This document shows, piece after piece, positions 56,973 through 64,000 of a DNA stretch of 64,000 bases. Source of the stretch: Synechococcus sp. LTW-R (lineage in GTDB: Bacteria; Cyanobacteriota; Cyanobacteriia; PCC-6307; Cyanobiaceae). Both the position numbers and the translations under genes were made by a program. Numbering within the stretch: the stretch's first letter is position 1; each line of letters opens with the position of its first letter. Location: contig NZ_CP059060.1 of NCBI RefSeq assembly GCF_014217875.1, positions 248,001-312,000 on the forward strand. Reading direction: 5' to 3'. The notes beneath the pieces were generated by a model. The model did no database searches, had not been told where the DNA came from, and saw only the letters and a list, made by a program, of their open reading frames with translations.

Positions 56973-58319
56973 TTAGAAGTCAGATACAGCCTGCTGGGCA
57001 GAGGGCTGGGGCGCTGCTGGGGCAGAAGAGGGGCGGTGCCAGACAGTTGCCTTGTCATGGCGGTCTCCGTTGGGCAGATACCCGCGCCGGCGTTCTTGTG
57101 ATTTGGTCCAGCCGAGCTGACCGAGACGCAGTGCCACCTGACGAGAGAACTCAGGGTCGCGCAACCTGTCCGGCTGCAGTTGGTAGATGAGTACCGGCAT
57201 TGCCAGCGAATCGACTTCAGGGTTGTCCTCCATCCACGTCTCGATCTGATCGCGCAGCGGGTCATCGGCGGCGTAGCTGAGCGCTGCCTTGCTGATCTGC
57301 TCGTTCTCCTCTGCCTGGTAGTGCCATGGGGTGCCTGCTCTGTAAGCAGCAAGGGCTGACCCCCAGATCTCATCGCGGTGATCTTTGGCCCATTGCGTGT
57401 TCACCTGATCCACGCTGATCACAGGGAAACGGCGGTTGCCGGTTGGGTCCTTGATGAAGTCCGAGCGGTTGGTGGTGCCGACAATCCCGCATGAGCGCAG
57501 CAGGGTCTCAACGCCGCGGCCGTAGGGCTTGCGGACGTCATCGCGGGTTGTGGAGAGGAACTTCTTGAGGGTCTCCGACTCGCGCTTGCCAACGACTGCG
57601 TCGATCTCACCCCACTCATGAATCCAAGCGGAGTGGAGTTGGAGGACGTCGTCCTTGAGGTTGCGCAGGTCACCGAGTGAATCGCTGAACCACTGGCCGC
57701 CAAGGATTGCCCAGAGGGTCGACTTGCCGATGCCCTGCTGTGGGCTGTGGATGACCAGCGCGGTGTCGAGCTTGCAGCCGGGTTGCATGGCTCTTGCCAC
57801 CAGTCCGATCAGTTGGCGCTGCAGGTGCAGGTGTGCCATCGGATCAGAGAGCCCGAAGAGCTCGTAGGCGAGCGCGTCCCATTGCTGGGGCTCGAGCTGA
57901 GTGGTGAGAGATCCGAGGTAGTCACGGACGGGATGGAAGGAGTGCTGGCGAGCGACCAAGGTGGCGGCGTCTATAGCCCTCTCCTTGGCGACTTCGATTT
58001 GGAACTGCTCAGCTAGTTGGAGGTAGAGGGTTCCAAGGAAGTCCCCGTCGATCGGCTTCCCGTCGTTTTCAATCCGCTGAGTCAGCAGGTTGTACTTCAG
58101 CGGGAGGGTGAGCTCAGCCACCTTCCGGACTTGATCCACGCGGGGGCGCCGGAGCTTGCCGTCCTTGACCGGGCCCAGCAGGTCATCAACCGATTCAGCT
58201 GACTGCAGCTCGGCAGGGGTCAGGTTGGGGAGTGCGCGCAGCGGTCGCGGGGCATGCCGGTCTTGACGGATCAGCTGCCACTGCTTGATGTCTTCAAACT
58301 CGTGCTCGAGGTTGTCCAT
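56973..58319 (-). CDS. VapE/D5-type helicase (satellite replication protein)
   Basis: 448 residues. The VapE pattern is clear: HSFHPVRDYLGSL, Walker A in HSPQQGIGKSTLWAILGGQW, IHEWGEIDAVVGKRESETLK, FLSTTRDDVRKPYGR, GTTNRSDFIKDPTGNRRFPV. Superfamily III-like helicase found in phage satellites and islands, acting with a primase at the element's origin. Start overlaps the primase-like gene's end by one base. Confidence 0.85.
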   Translation of the reverse strand: MDNLEHEFEDIKQWQLIRQDRHAPRPLRALPNLTPAELQSAESVDDLLGPVKDGKLRRPRVDQVRKVAELTLPLKYNLLTQRIENDGKPIDGDFLGTLYLQLAEQFQIEVAKERAIDAATLVARQHSFHPVRDYLGSLTTQLEPQQWDALAYELFGLSDPMAHLHLQRQLIGLVARAMQPGCKLDTALVIHSPQQGIGKSTLWAILGGQWFSDSLGDLRNLKDDVLQLHSAWIHEWGEIDAVVGKRESETLKKFLSTTRDDVRKPYGRGVETLLRSCGIVGTTNRSDFIKDPTGNRRFPVISVDQVNTQWAKDHRDEIWGSALAAYRAGTPWHYQAEENEQISKAALSYAADDPLRDQIETWMEDNPEVDSLAMPVLIYQLQPDRLRDPEFSRQVALRLGQLGWTKSQERRRGYLPNGDRHDKATVWHRPSSAPAAPQPSAQQAVSDF

Positions 58320-58894
58320 TAGATGACCTCCCCGAGGTAGTAGGAGCGGAAGTGCTGCAGGTCATTGAGCTGCGCCTGGATTGAGCGGCGGTACCCCTCA
58401 AAGCGATCACGGTGACGCTCTGCCATCTCGGGCGCTTCACGCCAGAGCTGCTGGACCATGCCGCCAAGCAGGACTCCCCGCTCATGGGCGGCAGTGATCA
58501 GGGTGGTGGCCTCCCTCAGTTGATCTGGGGTGAGTGAGTGGAAGTCGGGTACGTCCCAAGCGCGCTGGAAGGCGTCGTAGAAACCGGACAGGGCTACGCG
58601 TGCAGCAGCGACATCGGCTTGCTTGCGGACAGCTTCCCTGGGGTGCGTGGAGGCTTGGAACCGTGGCCTGGGCCTGTGAGGTCGGAAGACTGCAGCAGCA
58701 CCATCGAACCCGCCCTTGCGGCTGGTGAGTGCCCACTCAGTGCCGTCGGCTTTGATTACATCGCCGATCTTGAGATTGCCGACTCCGTTCGTTGAGCCTT
58801 GGTGGCAGAAGATGATGTCATGCGCCCATGCGCAGTCGGTGTCCTTCGTCCTGCCGCATGCCGGGCAGGGGGACTTGGGACCAGAGCGGTGCAT
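58319..58894 (-). CDS. Primase-like zinc-finger protein
   Basis: 191 residues. N-terminal CPACGRTKDTDCAWAHDIIF followed by CHQG, a CHC2-like zinc ribbon. The rest is helical (VALSGFYDAFQRAWDVPDFH). Lacks a visible TOPRIM, so it may only present DNA to the VapE helicase. Directly upstream of it, overlapping one base. Confidence 0.65.
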   Translation of the reverse strand: MHRSGPKSPCPACGRTKDTDCAWAHDIIFCHQGSTNGVGNLKIGDVIKADGTEWALTSRKGGFDGAAAVFRPHRPRPRFQASTHPREAVRKQADVAAARVALSGFYDAFQRAWDVPDFHSLTPDQLREATTLITAAHERGVLLGGMVQQLWREAPEMAERHRDRFEGYRRSIQAQLNDLQHFRSYYLGEVI

Positions 58895-59178
58895 CAGGCA
58901 GCCTCCCTGTGCATGCGGTCGTTGAGATATGCCGCGATTGATTGATCGCGCTGGTCCGCTGACTCGCGGATTGCGTAGATCAGAGCAGCGGTTCTGTAAG
59001 TCTCTTTCTCTTCTTCGTCGAGGAAGTCCCAGTCAGGTGGAGTAGGGATAGGGACATCCCAGATTGTTTTCGGGACCGGCGAGAGGTGCTGGTGTGCCTT
59101 GTTTAGTCCGAGTCTTGCCTTGGCATGTGCAAGGTGACGCGAGGTGCCCTGGGCGGCCGGGCGCGAGTTTGATTGCAT
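58894..59178 (-). CDS. Hypothetical protein, 94 aa, in the replication operon
   Basis: KARLGLNKAHQHLSPVPKTI, WDVPIPTPPDWDFLDEEEKE, SADQRDQSIAAYLNDRMH. Acidic-helical C-terminus. First of three overlapping genes (with 58319 and 56973). Its start codon overlaps a TGTAAT promoter-like box, so a later start or a leaderless transcript is possible. Function unknown. Confidence 0.6.
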   Translation of the reverse strand: MQSNSRPAAQGTSRHLAHAKARLGLNKAHQHLSPVPKTIWDVPIPTPPDWDFLDEEEKETYRTAALIYAIRESADQRDQSIAAYLNDRMHREAA

Positions 59179-59410
59179 TACAATGAGTTCAGGTTTGTTA
59201 GCCCAAGTCGTCTGCGGAGGGAAGGCCGTAGGCGACTTTTTTGTGCCTTGTTGTTGGCGAGGGATCTCTTAAGTCTGGCGGGTTTAGAGAGTGGAACAGG
59301 CGCACTAATCCACCAATCGGGGTCAACCCCAAGGGGGTGAAAGTGCGACTCGGGAGGGTTCTTAGTCTTTGAAGGTGGCGGTGAGTCACCCCGTCCACAA
59401 CCTCCTCCAA

Positions 59411-59638
59411 ATGTCCACTCAGTTCGAGTCAGCCCTAAGAGAGCAAGCCCAGTTCGCCGCGATGAACTTGGCGGCACTGGATCTCTGTCTCTCCCTGGAT
59501 CAGAGCCACCCCGAAGAGGGCAAGCTGACCCCAGAGGCCATTGGGCTGGCATACGCCTCCGTAGCGCGTCTGATGCCGTACCTGCTGGTCGAGGCGCTTG
59601 ATCTGGAGACTGCCGCGGCCCACCGCTTAGAGGTCTGA
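59411..59638 (+). CDS. Small helical protein, 75 aa
   Basis: MSTQFESALREQAQFAAMNL, CLSLDQSHPEEGKLTPEAIG, LMPYLLVEALDLETAAAHRL. Divergent from the replication operon. Possibly an element regulator (inference). About 230 bp of intergenic DNA before it likely holds the divergent promoters. Confidence 0.6.
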   Translation: MSTQFESALREQAQFAAMNLAALDLCLSLDQSHPEEGKLTPEAIGLAYASVARLMPYLLVEALDLETAAAHRLEV

Positions 59639-59641
59639 CGC

Positions 59642-59809
59642 TCACTCCACCTCCGGCCCTTCAAAGAGGCGGCGCTCGAGTGCTTCAGCCCTGTGGTGGC
59701 AGTCGTTGGCATAGCGGACGTAGCCCTGCTGGGCCCACCAATGGGCGCGGGTGCGTTCCCAGTTGAGGGCGGCGGGCAGGTGCTCGTACTTAAGGAGTGT
59801 TCTTCCCAT
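59642..59809 (-). CDS. Small hypothetical protein, 55 aa
   Basis: MGRTLLKYEHLPAALNWERT, AHWWAQQGYVRYANDCHHRA, EALERRLFEGPEVE. Trp/Tyr-rich helical. Stop 3 bp from that of the convergent gene; starts 4 bp after the excisionase-like gene ends. Function unknown. Confidence 0.55.
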   Translation of the reverse strand: MGRTLLKYEHLPAALNWERTRAHWWAQQGYVRYANDCHHRAEALERRLFEGPEVE

Positions 59810-59813
59810 TTCC

Positions 59814-60128
59814 CTATGCCTCCGTAGGGGTATGGGTCCTTGGCATGACTGATTGGTCGAAGATCTCGATTCGATCAGCCTTCCCTGCGGTCGCCTTGGT
59901 CCGCTGAAGGTCTTGGCTCGCCACGATCCGGCGAGTGCTTTCGATCTGCCATGCCCGAATGGCAGGCGCGTTCCACAGGACAGGGCTCTGCGGTTTCCCT
60001 GTTTGGTAGATCCAGTGGACTCCTGGTTCGAGTTCTCTGGCGCTTTGCAGTGCGCGGAGAGTGCTCAGGCCGATGCCTGTGGACTTCGCCGCAAGGTCAG
60101 CGGGGACCCATTCCTCTTGGTTGTTCAT
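59814..60128 (-). CDS. Excisionase/AlpA-like DNA-binding protein of element 2
   Basis: 104 residues: WVPADLAAKSTGIGLSTLRA, then LEPGVHWIYQTGKPQSPVLW, NAPAIRAWQIESTRR. Helix-turn-helix with 'PGxHW' wing, the same build as 43029. Adjacent to the right arm repeats, as expected for a directionality factor. ATG 60128 preferred. Confidence 0.7.
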   Translation of the reverse strand: MNNQEEWVPADLAAKSTGIGLSTLRALQSARELEPGVHWIYQTGKPQSPVLWNAPAIRAWQIESTRRIVASQDLQRTKATAGKADRIEIFDQSVMPRTHTPTEA

Positions 60129-60512
60129 TGAAGTGAAAGCAAGCCCCACCGCCGCCATTGCGGCCAGTGGATGAGTGGGGACTCACTGCCTCCGGATCAC
60201 ACGGCGTTAGCTCGAGGTGGCTCCTGTCGGAGCAATTCCGGGAGGGTTAGCTCGGGGGCCTGGCTCCCTTTGGGCTTGACCGCTGATCCGCCTTCGCGGC
60301 GGGGGACGGACAGGCACAGGAGACGGGCTCGATCCCTTGTCGCTCCGGAAGGCTATGCACCGTTCTGAGTGGCCGCAAACATTCGCGAACAGACGGGACC
60401 AGCGCGCATTTTTCGCAAAACGCCAGAGGGTTTGCGAAATAGGTCGCTCAACCCGGTGGCTTTTTCGCAGATTCTTCGCAAACTGGGGATGCCCGATTCG
60501 CGAGATCTCAGT
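60129..60512. other. Right end of element 2, no gene, arm-type repeats
   Basis: TTCGCAAA at 60412, TTTGCGAA at 60431, TTCGCAGA at 60464 and TTCGCAAA at 60475, mirroring 49382-49438. Likely integrase/excisionase binding region. Confidence 0.6.
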
Positions 60513-60585
60513 CGGGGCGACAGGATTCGAACCTGCGACCTAGTGCTCCCAAAGCACCCGCGCTACCAAGCTGCGCCACGCCCCG
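60513..60585 (-). tRNA. tRNA-Pro(UGG)
   Basis: 73 nt with acceptor stem CGGGGCG/CGCCCCG, D-arm GCGCAGCTTGGTAGCGC, anticodon loop TTTGGGA (anticodon TGG), and T-arm with TTCGAAT. CCA not encoded. Its 3' half is the attachment site for both elements; the gene itself is intact. Confidence 0.95.
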
Positions 60586-60669
60586 TATGTCTGGAGCTTA
60601 CCGGTCGATCCGGAGGGCTGGCAGGCGCCGTCGGCGTCGGTACAACGGGCCCGCAGTCTTTTGCCCTCC

Positions 60670-61329
60670 ATGGGATCCGGCCTGGTTCGCGCTCTTGCTC
60701 TTGCCGCCGCTCTAGCCGGCTACGTTGTGCCCCTGCGTGCCGCTGGCCTGCCCGAGAAGCCCCTGCAGATTCCGGCCGACACCCCCGTCGCGGACCTGAC
60801 CCCAGAGCTGGGCATCACCGCCGCGATGCCCGATTCCCTGGCCTGGCCCCTGCGCCCCGGTCAGCCGATCAGCGTGGTCTATCCCCTCGCGGTCAAGGCC
60901 AGCGAAGTGGATCCCTACGGCTGGCGTTACTCCAGTTCCCGCCGCGCTTGGCGCATGCACGCCGGCCAGGATCTTGTCGCCCCCGCCGGAACGCCCGTAC
61001 TGGCCATGCTCCCGGGCCGCGTCGTGCTGGCGGAACCGATCGATGGCTATGGCCTGACCGTGGTGCTCGACCATGGCCGCGGTTGGCAGAGCCTCTATGC
61101 CCACCTGCAACAGACCAACGTTCGCCCCGGTGACTTTCTGACGGCGGCCTCAACCCTGGGCTTGGTCGGCCAAAGCGGCCGGGCCAGTGGCCCGCACCTC
61201 CACGTCGAGCTGCGCCAACGTCAGGGTGAGCAGATGCTGGCCCTCGACACCACCCCGGTGCTCGATCAGGCCACCCGCCTTCTGCCCATTGCACCGCCCC
61301 CCTTGGCCGAAGCCCGCCTCCAGCCTTGA
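60670..61329 (+). CDS. M23 (LytM) family peptidase
   Basis: 219 residues with a signal peptide (LVRALALAAALAGYVVPLRA). LytM zinc ligands: HAGQD (first His and Asp), HVE with the preceding SGPHLH, and VVLDHGRGWQSLYAHLQQ. Cleaves peptidoglycan cross-bridges; may be an amidase activator if a ligand is missing, but the motifs look complete. ATG 60670. The stop overlaps the AlkB gene start. Confidence 0.9.
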   Translation: MGSGLVRALALAAALAGYVVPLRAAGLPEKPLQIPADTPVADLTPELGITAAMPDSLAWPLRPGQPISVVYPLAVKASEVDPYGWRYSSSRRAWRMHAGQDLVAPAGTPVLAMLPGRVVLAEPIDGYGLTVVLDHGRGWQSLYAHLQQTNVRPGDFLTAASTLGLVGQSGRASGPHLHVELRQRQGEQMLALDTTPVLDQATRLLPIAPPPLAEARLQP

Positions 61330-62015
61330 TCACGATTGAGCGCCCGGGCCTCAGGCTCCGCCATGGCCCGGCCTGGCTCCAATCCCATTGGGTTAGCACC
61401 GAAGGGTTGCGTCAGCGCCTGCTGCAGGAGGTGCCGTGGGAGCAGCCCCTGGTCCGCGTCTACGGCAAGCAGCACCCCACGCCGCGTCTGACTTGCTGGA
61501 TGGCCGACCCCGGCTGCAGTTATCGATACAGCGGTCAGGTGCAGCCGATCACCCCCTGGACTCCTTCGGTGCAGGTCCTGCGGGAGCTCTTGGAGGAGCA
61601 GCTGGGGATGCGCTTCAACAGCCTGCTGCTCAATCGCTACCGCACCGGAGCCGATCGCATGGGCTGGCATGCCGATGACGAACCGGAACTCGACAACGAG
61701 GCCCCCATCGTCTCCCTGAGCATCGGCGTCCCCCGGGACCTGCGTTTTCGGCCCCGCGCTGGAGGCGAGGCGCCCTTTGCGGTCTGCCTCGATGACGGTG
61801 ATCTCTTGGTGATGGATCCGCCCACCCAGACCCACTGGCAGCACGCCCTGCCGGCGCGTGCACGGGTCAAGACCGAGCGGATCAACCTCACCTTTCGCCG
61901 GATTCAGCCCAGCACCGCGATGCAGTCGATCTCCACCCGAGCGGCCTTCGGCAGTGCGGCCACCTCGACGCAGGCTCGAGCCGGAGACACCCCCTCGCCG
62001 AAGACCTCGGCATAG
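61326..62015 (+). CDS. AlkB-like 2-oxoglutarate/Fe(II) dioxygenase
   Basis: 229 residues from TTG 61326. NSLLLNRYRTGADRMGWHAD gives the H-x-D and NxYxxG motifs, HWQHALP the distal His, and RINLTFRRI the 2OG-binding Arg. ALKBH2-type DNA repair of alkylated bases. The domain ends at about residue 195; the last 35 residues run antisense across the 3' end of ridA and are probably incidental. Confidence 0.85.
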   Translation: MITIERPGLRLRHGPAWLQSHWVSTEGLRQRLLQEVPWEQPLVRVYGKQHPTPRLTCWMADPGCSYRYSGQVQPITPWTPSVQVLRELLEEQLGMRFNSLLLNRYRTGADRMGWHADDEPELDNEAPIVSLSIGVPRDLRFRPRAGGEAPFAVCLDDGDLLVMDPPTQTHWQHALPARARVKTERINLTFRRIQPSTAMQSISTRAAFGSAATSTQARAGDTPSPKTSA

Positions 62016-62302
62016 AGCGCGTTCACCTTGGCGAAGTCCCCCAGATCGGCCAGGAAGACCGTGGTGCGCACCACCTGTTGCGGGGTGCAGCCGGCTTCCT
62101 GGAGCACGGCCTTGAGGTTGCTGAGCACCTGCCGGGTCTCCGCTTCCACATCGCCGCCGCCGATCATGGCACCGGTCGCGGGATCCAGGGCGATCTGGCC
62201 CGAGCAATAGAGCACCCCGCCCGCCTTGACGGCCTGGTTGTAGGGGCCCACCGGTGCTGGAGCCGCCGCGGTTGTTACCGCCTCAATCGCTGGAAGGGTC
62301 AT
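61904..62302 (-). CDS. ridA: RidA family enamine/imine deaminase
   Basis: 132 residues: VGPYNQAVKAGGVLYCSGQI, then KAVLQEAGCTPQQVVRTTVF, VEIDCIAVLG. Hydrolyses reactive enamines from PLP enzymes. Arg and Glu of the active site present (ARVEIDCIAV). ATG 62302; the longer frame overlaps the ABC gene. Convergent overlap of 112 bp with the AlkB gene. Confidence 0.9.
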   Translation of the reverse strand: MTLPAIEAVTTAAAPAPVGPYNQAVKAGGVLYCSGQIALDPATGAMIGGGDVEAETRQVLSNLKAVLQEAGCTPQQVVRTTVFLADLGDFAKVNALYAEVFGEGVSPARACVEVAALPKAARVEIDCIAVLG

Positions 62303-62357
62303 TGCACGAGAGGATGTGGCGCCGAGCCTATGGCGAACCTGCTGAATGCCCGCTGAG

Positions 62358-63446
62358 ATGCCCACCCCTGATCTCCCCCAGGAGCCGCAGGTGGAGCTCA
62401 GTGGCCTCTGGCATCGCTACACCGGTCCCGCCTCCAGCGGGGACTGGACGCTGCGGGATATCGATTTCCAGCTCCAGCCCGGCGAGTTGGTGGGGCTGCT
62501 TGGCCCCTCGGGCTGTGGCAAGACCACCCTGCTGCGCTTGATCGCTGGCTTCGAGAAGCCCGAGCGCGGTTCCGTTTCGATTGGCGGCCGGCCCGTGGCG
62601 GGCCAAGGGCGCTGGCTGCCGCCCGAGCGCCGCGGGGTGGGCATGGTCTTTCAGGACTACGCCCTCTTCCCCCACCTCGATGCCTGGCGCAACGCCTGCT
62701 TTGGCCTCAAGCGCGGCCAGGACACCAGCCGTGCGGCCTGGCTGCTGGAGCTGCTCGGCCTGAAGGGCCTCGAGCGCCGTTATCCCCACGAACTCTCCGG
62801 CGGTCAACGCCAACGGCTGGCCCTGGCCCGCGCCCTGGCCCCGGGCTGCTCCCTGGTGCTGCTGGATGAGCCCTTCTCCAACCTGGACGTCGAGGTGCGC
62901 CTGCGCCTGCGCGCTGAGCTCCCCGGCGTCCTCGCCCGTTGCGGCGCCAGCGGGGTGATCGTCACACATGACCCCGAGGAAGCGATGGCGATCTGCGATC
63001 GGGTGGCCGTGCTCGAGTCCGGTCACCTGCACCAATGCGCCAGCCCCCGGGAGCTCGTCAACGCTCCGGCGACCTCCTTCGTTGGGCGCTTTGTCCTCCA
63101 GGGCAATCTGCTCCCGGCTCAGGTGCAGGCCGGCTGCTGCGAGACGCCCCTGGGTGGTCTTGATCCCGTGGATCCCGCGGCGGCGGGGTCTCTCAGCGGC
63201 TCCGAGGTGCTGGTCAGCCAGCAGGCCATCGAACTGGTCCCGGATGACGACGCGGAGGCCTGGGTGGTGGGCCGGGAATACCTCGGTCGCGAGTGGCTCT
63301 ACCAGGTGCAGCTGGGCGAGCTGCGTCTTCGCCTGCGCCTGCCCCTGGATCTCGATTACTCCCGCGGCCAGCGCTGTCAGCTGCGTCTGCGCTCGGGCGA
63401 GTCGGCTCGGCTCTACCCCAGTGGTGCGGCCCTGATCGCCCGCTAG
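62358..63446 (+). CDS. ABC transporter ATPase, ferric-iron/thiamine-type (FbpC/FutC-like)
   Basis: 362 residues. Walker [16 protein letters not shown], signature [16 protein letters not shown], Walker [14 protein letters not shown]-loop VTHDPEEAM, then a C-terminal regulatory OB-like domain. Length and layout fit iron or molybdate-type importers; Fe(III) is the most likely substrate in cyanobacteria. Permease and binding protein are not in the window. Confidence 0.85.
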   Translation: MPTPDLPQEPQVELSGLWHRYTGPASSGDWTLRDIDFQLQPGELVGLLGPSGCGKTTLLRLIAGFEKPERGSVSIGGRPVAGQGRWLPPERRGVGMVFQDYALFPHLDAWRNACFGLKRGQDTSRAAWLLELLGLKGLERRYPHELSGGQRQRLALARALAPGCSLVLLDEPFSNLDVEVRLRLRAELPGVLARCGASGVIVTHDPEEAMAICDRVAVLESGHLHQCASPRELVNAPATSFVGRFVLQGNLLPAQVQAGCCETPLGGLDPVDPAAAGSLSGSEVLVSQQAIELVPDDDAEAWVVGREYLGREWLYQVQLGELRLRLRLPLDLDYSRGQRCQLRLRSGESARLYPSGAALIAR

Positions 63447-64000
63447 CCCCGCCAGAGATCTTTGTGCCCCCGCAGCTGCCGCAGGGCAGCGGCGTCTTGA
63501 GCCCGCACAAACAGATTGGTGGCCAGCTCCACACCAATGCTGCTGGGGATAGTCGGTTGGCCTTCTCGCCGCTGCTGCTGGACCGCCGCGAGACGCTCAG
63601 CGATGGCGCTGTTGCCCGGTTCGCGCTCGGCGGCCCAGCGCAGATTCCCCTCGGTGTACTCATGGGCGCACCACACCCGGGTGCTCGTCCCCAGGGCGCT
63701 CAGGCTCTGCAGCGAGCTCAACATCTGCTCGGGCGTGCCCTCAAAGAGACGTCCGCAGCCGCCGGCAAAGAGGGTGTCGCCGCAGAACAGCTCGGCGGCC
63801 TCCTCGGCCTGGGGTTCCAGCACATAGGCAATGTGGTGGCGCGTGTGCCCGGGCACCTCGACCACCCGCAGGTGCCGCCCCAGCAGGGTCAAGCGATCGC
63901 CCCCCTGGACGCCCTGGGTTTGCAGTGGGATCCGCTCGCGATCCGCGGCGCTGGCGATCACCGCCGCCTGGGGCCAGCGCTGCAGCAACCCCGGGGTTCC
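63443..64000 (-). CDS. gloB: Hydroxyacylglutathione hydrolase (glyoxalase II), partial
   Basis: C-terminal 185 codons; the start lies beyond the window edge. [53 protein letters not shown] are the metal-binding and substrate motifs of GloB. Its stop overlaps the ABC gene's stop within CTAG. The THxHxDH motif is outside the window. Confidence 0.9.
   Translation of the reverse strand, partial: GTPGLLQRWPQAAVIASAADRERIPLQTQGVQGGDRLTLLGRHLRVVEVPGHTRHHIAYVLEPQAEEAAELFCGDTLFAGGCGRLFEGTPEQMLSSLQSLSALGTSTRVWCAHEYTEGNLRWAAEREPGNSAIAERLAAVQQQRREGQPTIPSSIGVELATNLFVRAQDAAALRQLRGHKDLWRG

Larger units (their letters stand above)
49231..60555 (+). mobile_element. Element 2: tRNA-Pro element with copper cargo and satellite-type replication/packaging genes
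   Basis: Bounded by exact 43-bp repeats at 49231-49273 and 60513-60555. Integrase at the left, excisionase-like and primase/VapE genes at the right, metal-resistance genes between. Arm-like TTCGCAAA repeats near both ends (49382-49438 and 60412-60482). Length 11.3 kb. Confidence 0.8.

Overview
The window looks like a chromosomal segment of a picocyanobacterium of the Synechococcus/Cyanobium type. The evidence is two high-light-inducible proteins, a BicA-like SulP transporter, a CYP120-like P450, an MreB and many short families that I know mainly from picocyanobacteria (DUF3104, DUF3303, DUF3598, DUF3721, DUF3764, DUF4278, TIGR03643). Assignments come from reading translated sequence by eye; no database search was run.

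Layout. 0-22.4 kb is GC-rich backbone: an FAD monooxygenase, mreB with a strong terminator, an hli operon that also encodes two membrane microproteins (38 and 25 aa), a long run of small hypothetical genes, the SulP transporter, a DUF1400-like secreted protein and a P450. 22.4-41.2 kb is an accessory island: tiny genes (25-110 aa) in both orientations, many paralogous to one another, embedded in several families of structured repeats. 41.27-60.56 kb holds two integrated elements in tandem, both using the 3' part of a tRNA-Pro(UGG) gene as attachment site. 60.5-64 kb returns to backbone: tRNA-Pro, an M23 peptidase, an AlkB-like dioxygenase, RidA, a ferric-type ABC ATPase and a partial glyoxalase II.

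Tandem tRNA elements. Copies of the tRNA 3' half (43-45 bp) lie at 41268, 49231 and 60513. Element 1 (41268-49273) carries a tyrosine recombinase, a helix-turn-helix protein, a RepA/AAA-type ATPase, a GNAT acetyltransferase and several island-type cassettes. Element 2 (49231-60555) carries a second recombinase, a block of copper/metal-handling genes (two DUF411 proteins, DUF305, DUF3721, PepSY-TM-like, a MerR regulator, a multicopper oxidase and a glutaredoxin-MauE fusion) and a replication/packaging-type module (VapE-like helicase, primase-like zinc protein, terminase-small-subunit-like protein, excisionase-like protein). Each element has its own short repeats next to the att sites, as expected of integrase arm sites. 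The picture fits tycheposon/phage-satellite elements, with element 2 delivering a copper-resistance cargo.

Repeat families. Five recur: a ~115-bp multi-stem element ending in GTTATGGC (family B, about a dozen copies, mostly at gene ends); a ~310-385-bp non-coding element (family A, three copies); a ~300-bp element with a long terminal inverted repeat and compensatory changes (family C); a ~105-nt intergenic transcript-like unit ending in a Rho-independent terminator (family D, five copies); and near-identical gene-bearing duplications (E and F) shared between the island and element 1. Together with the micro-gene families they suggest an active small-cassette exchange system whose mechanism I cannot name with certainty.
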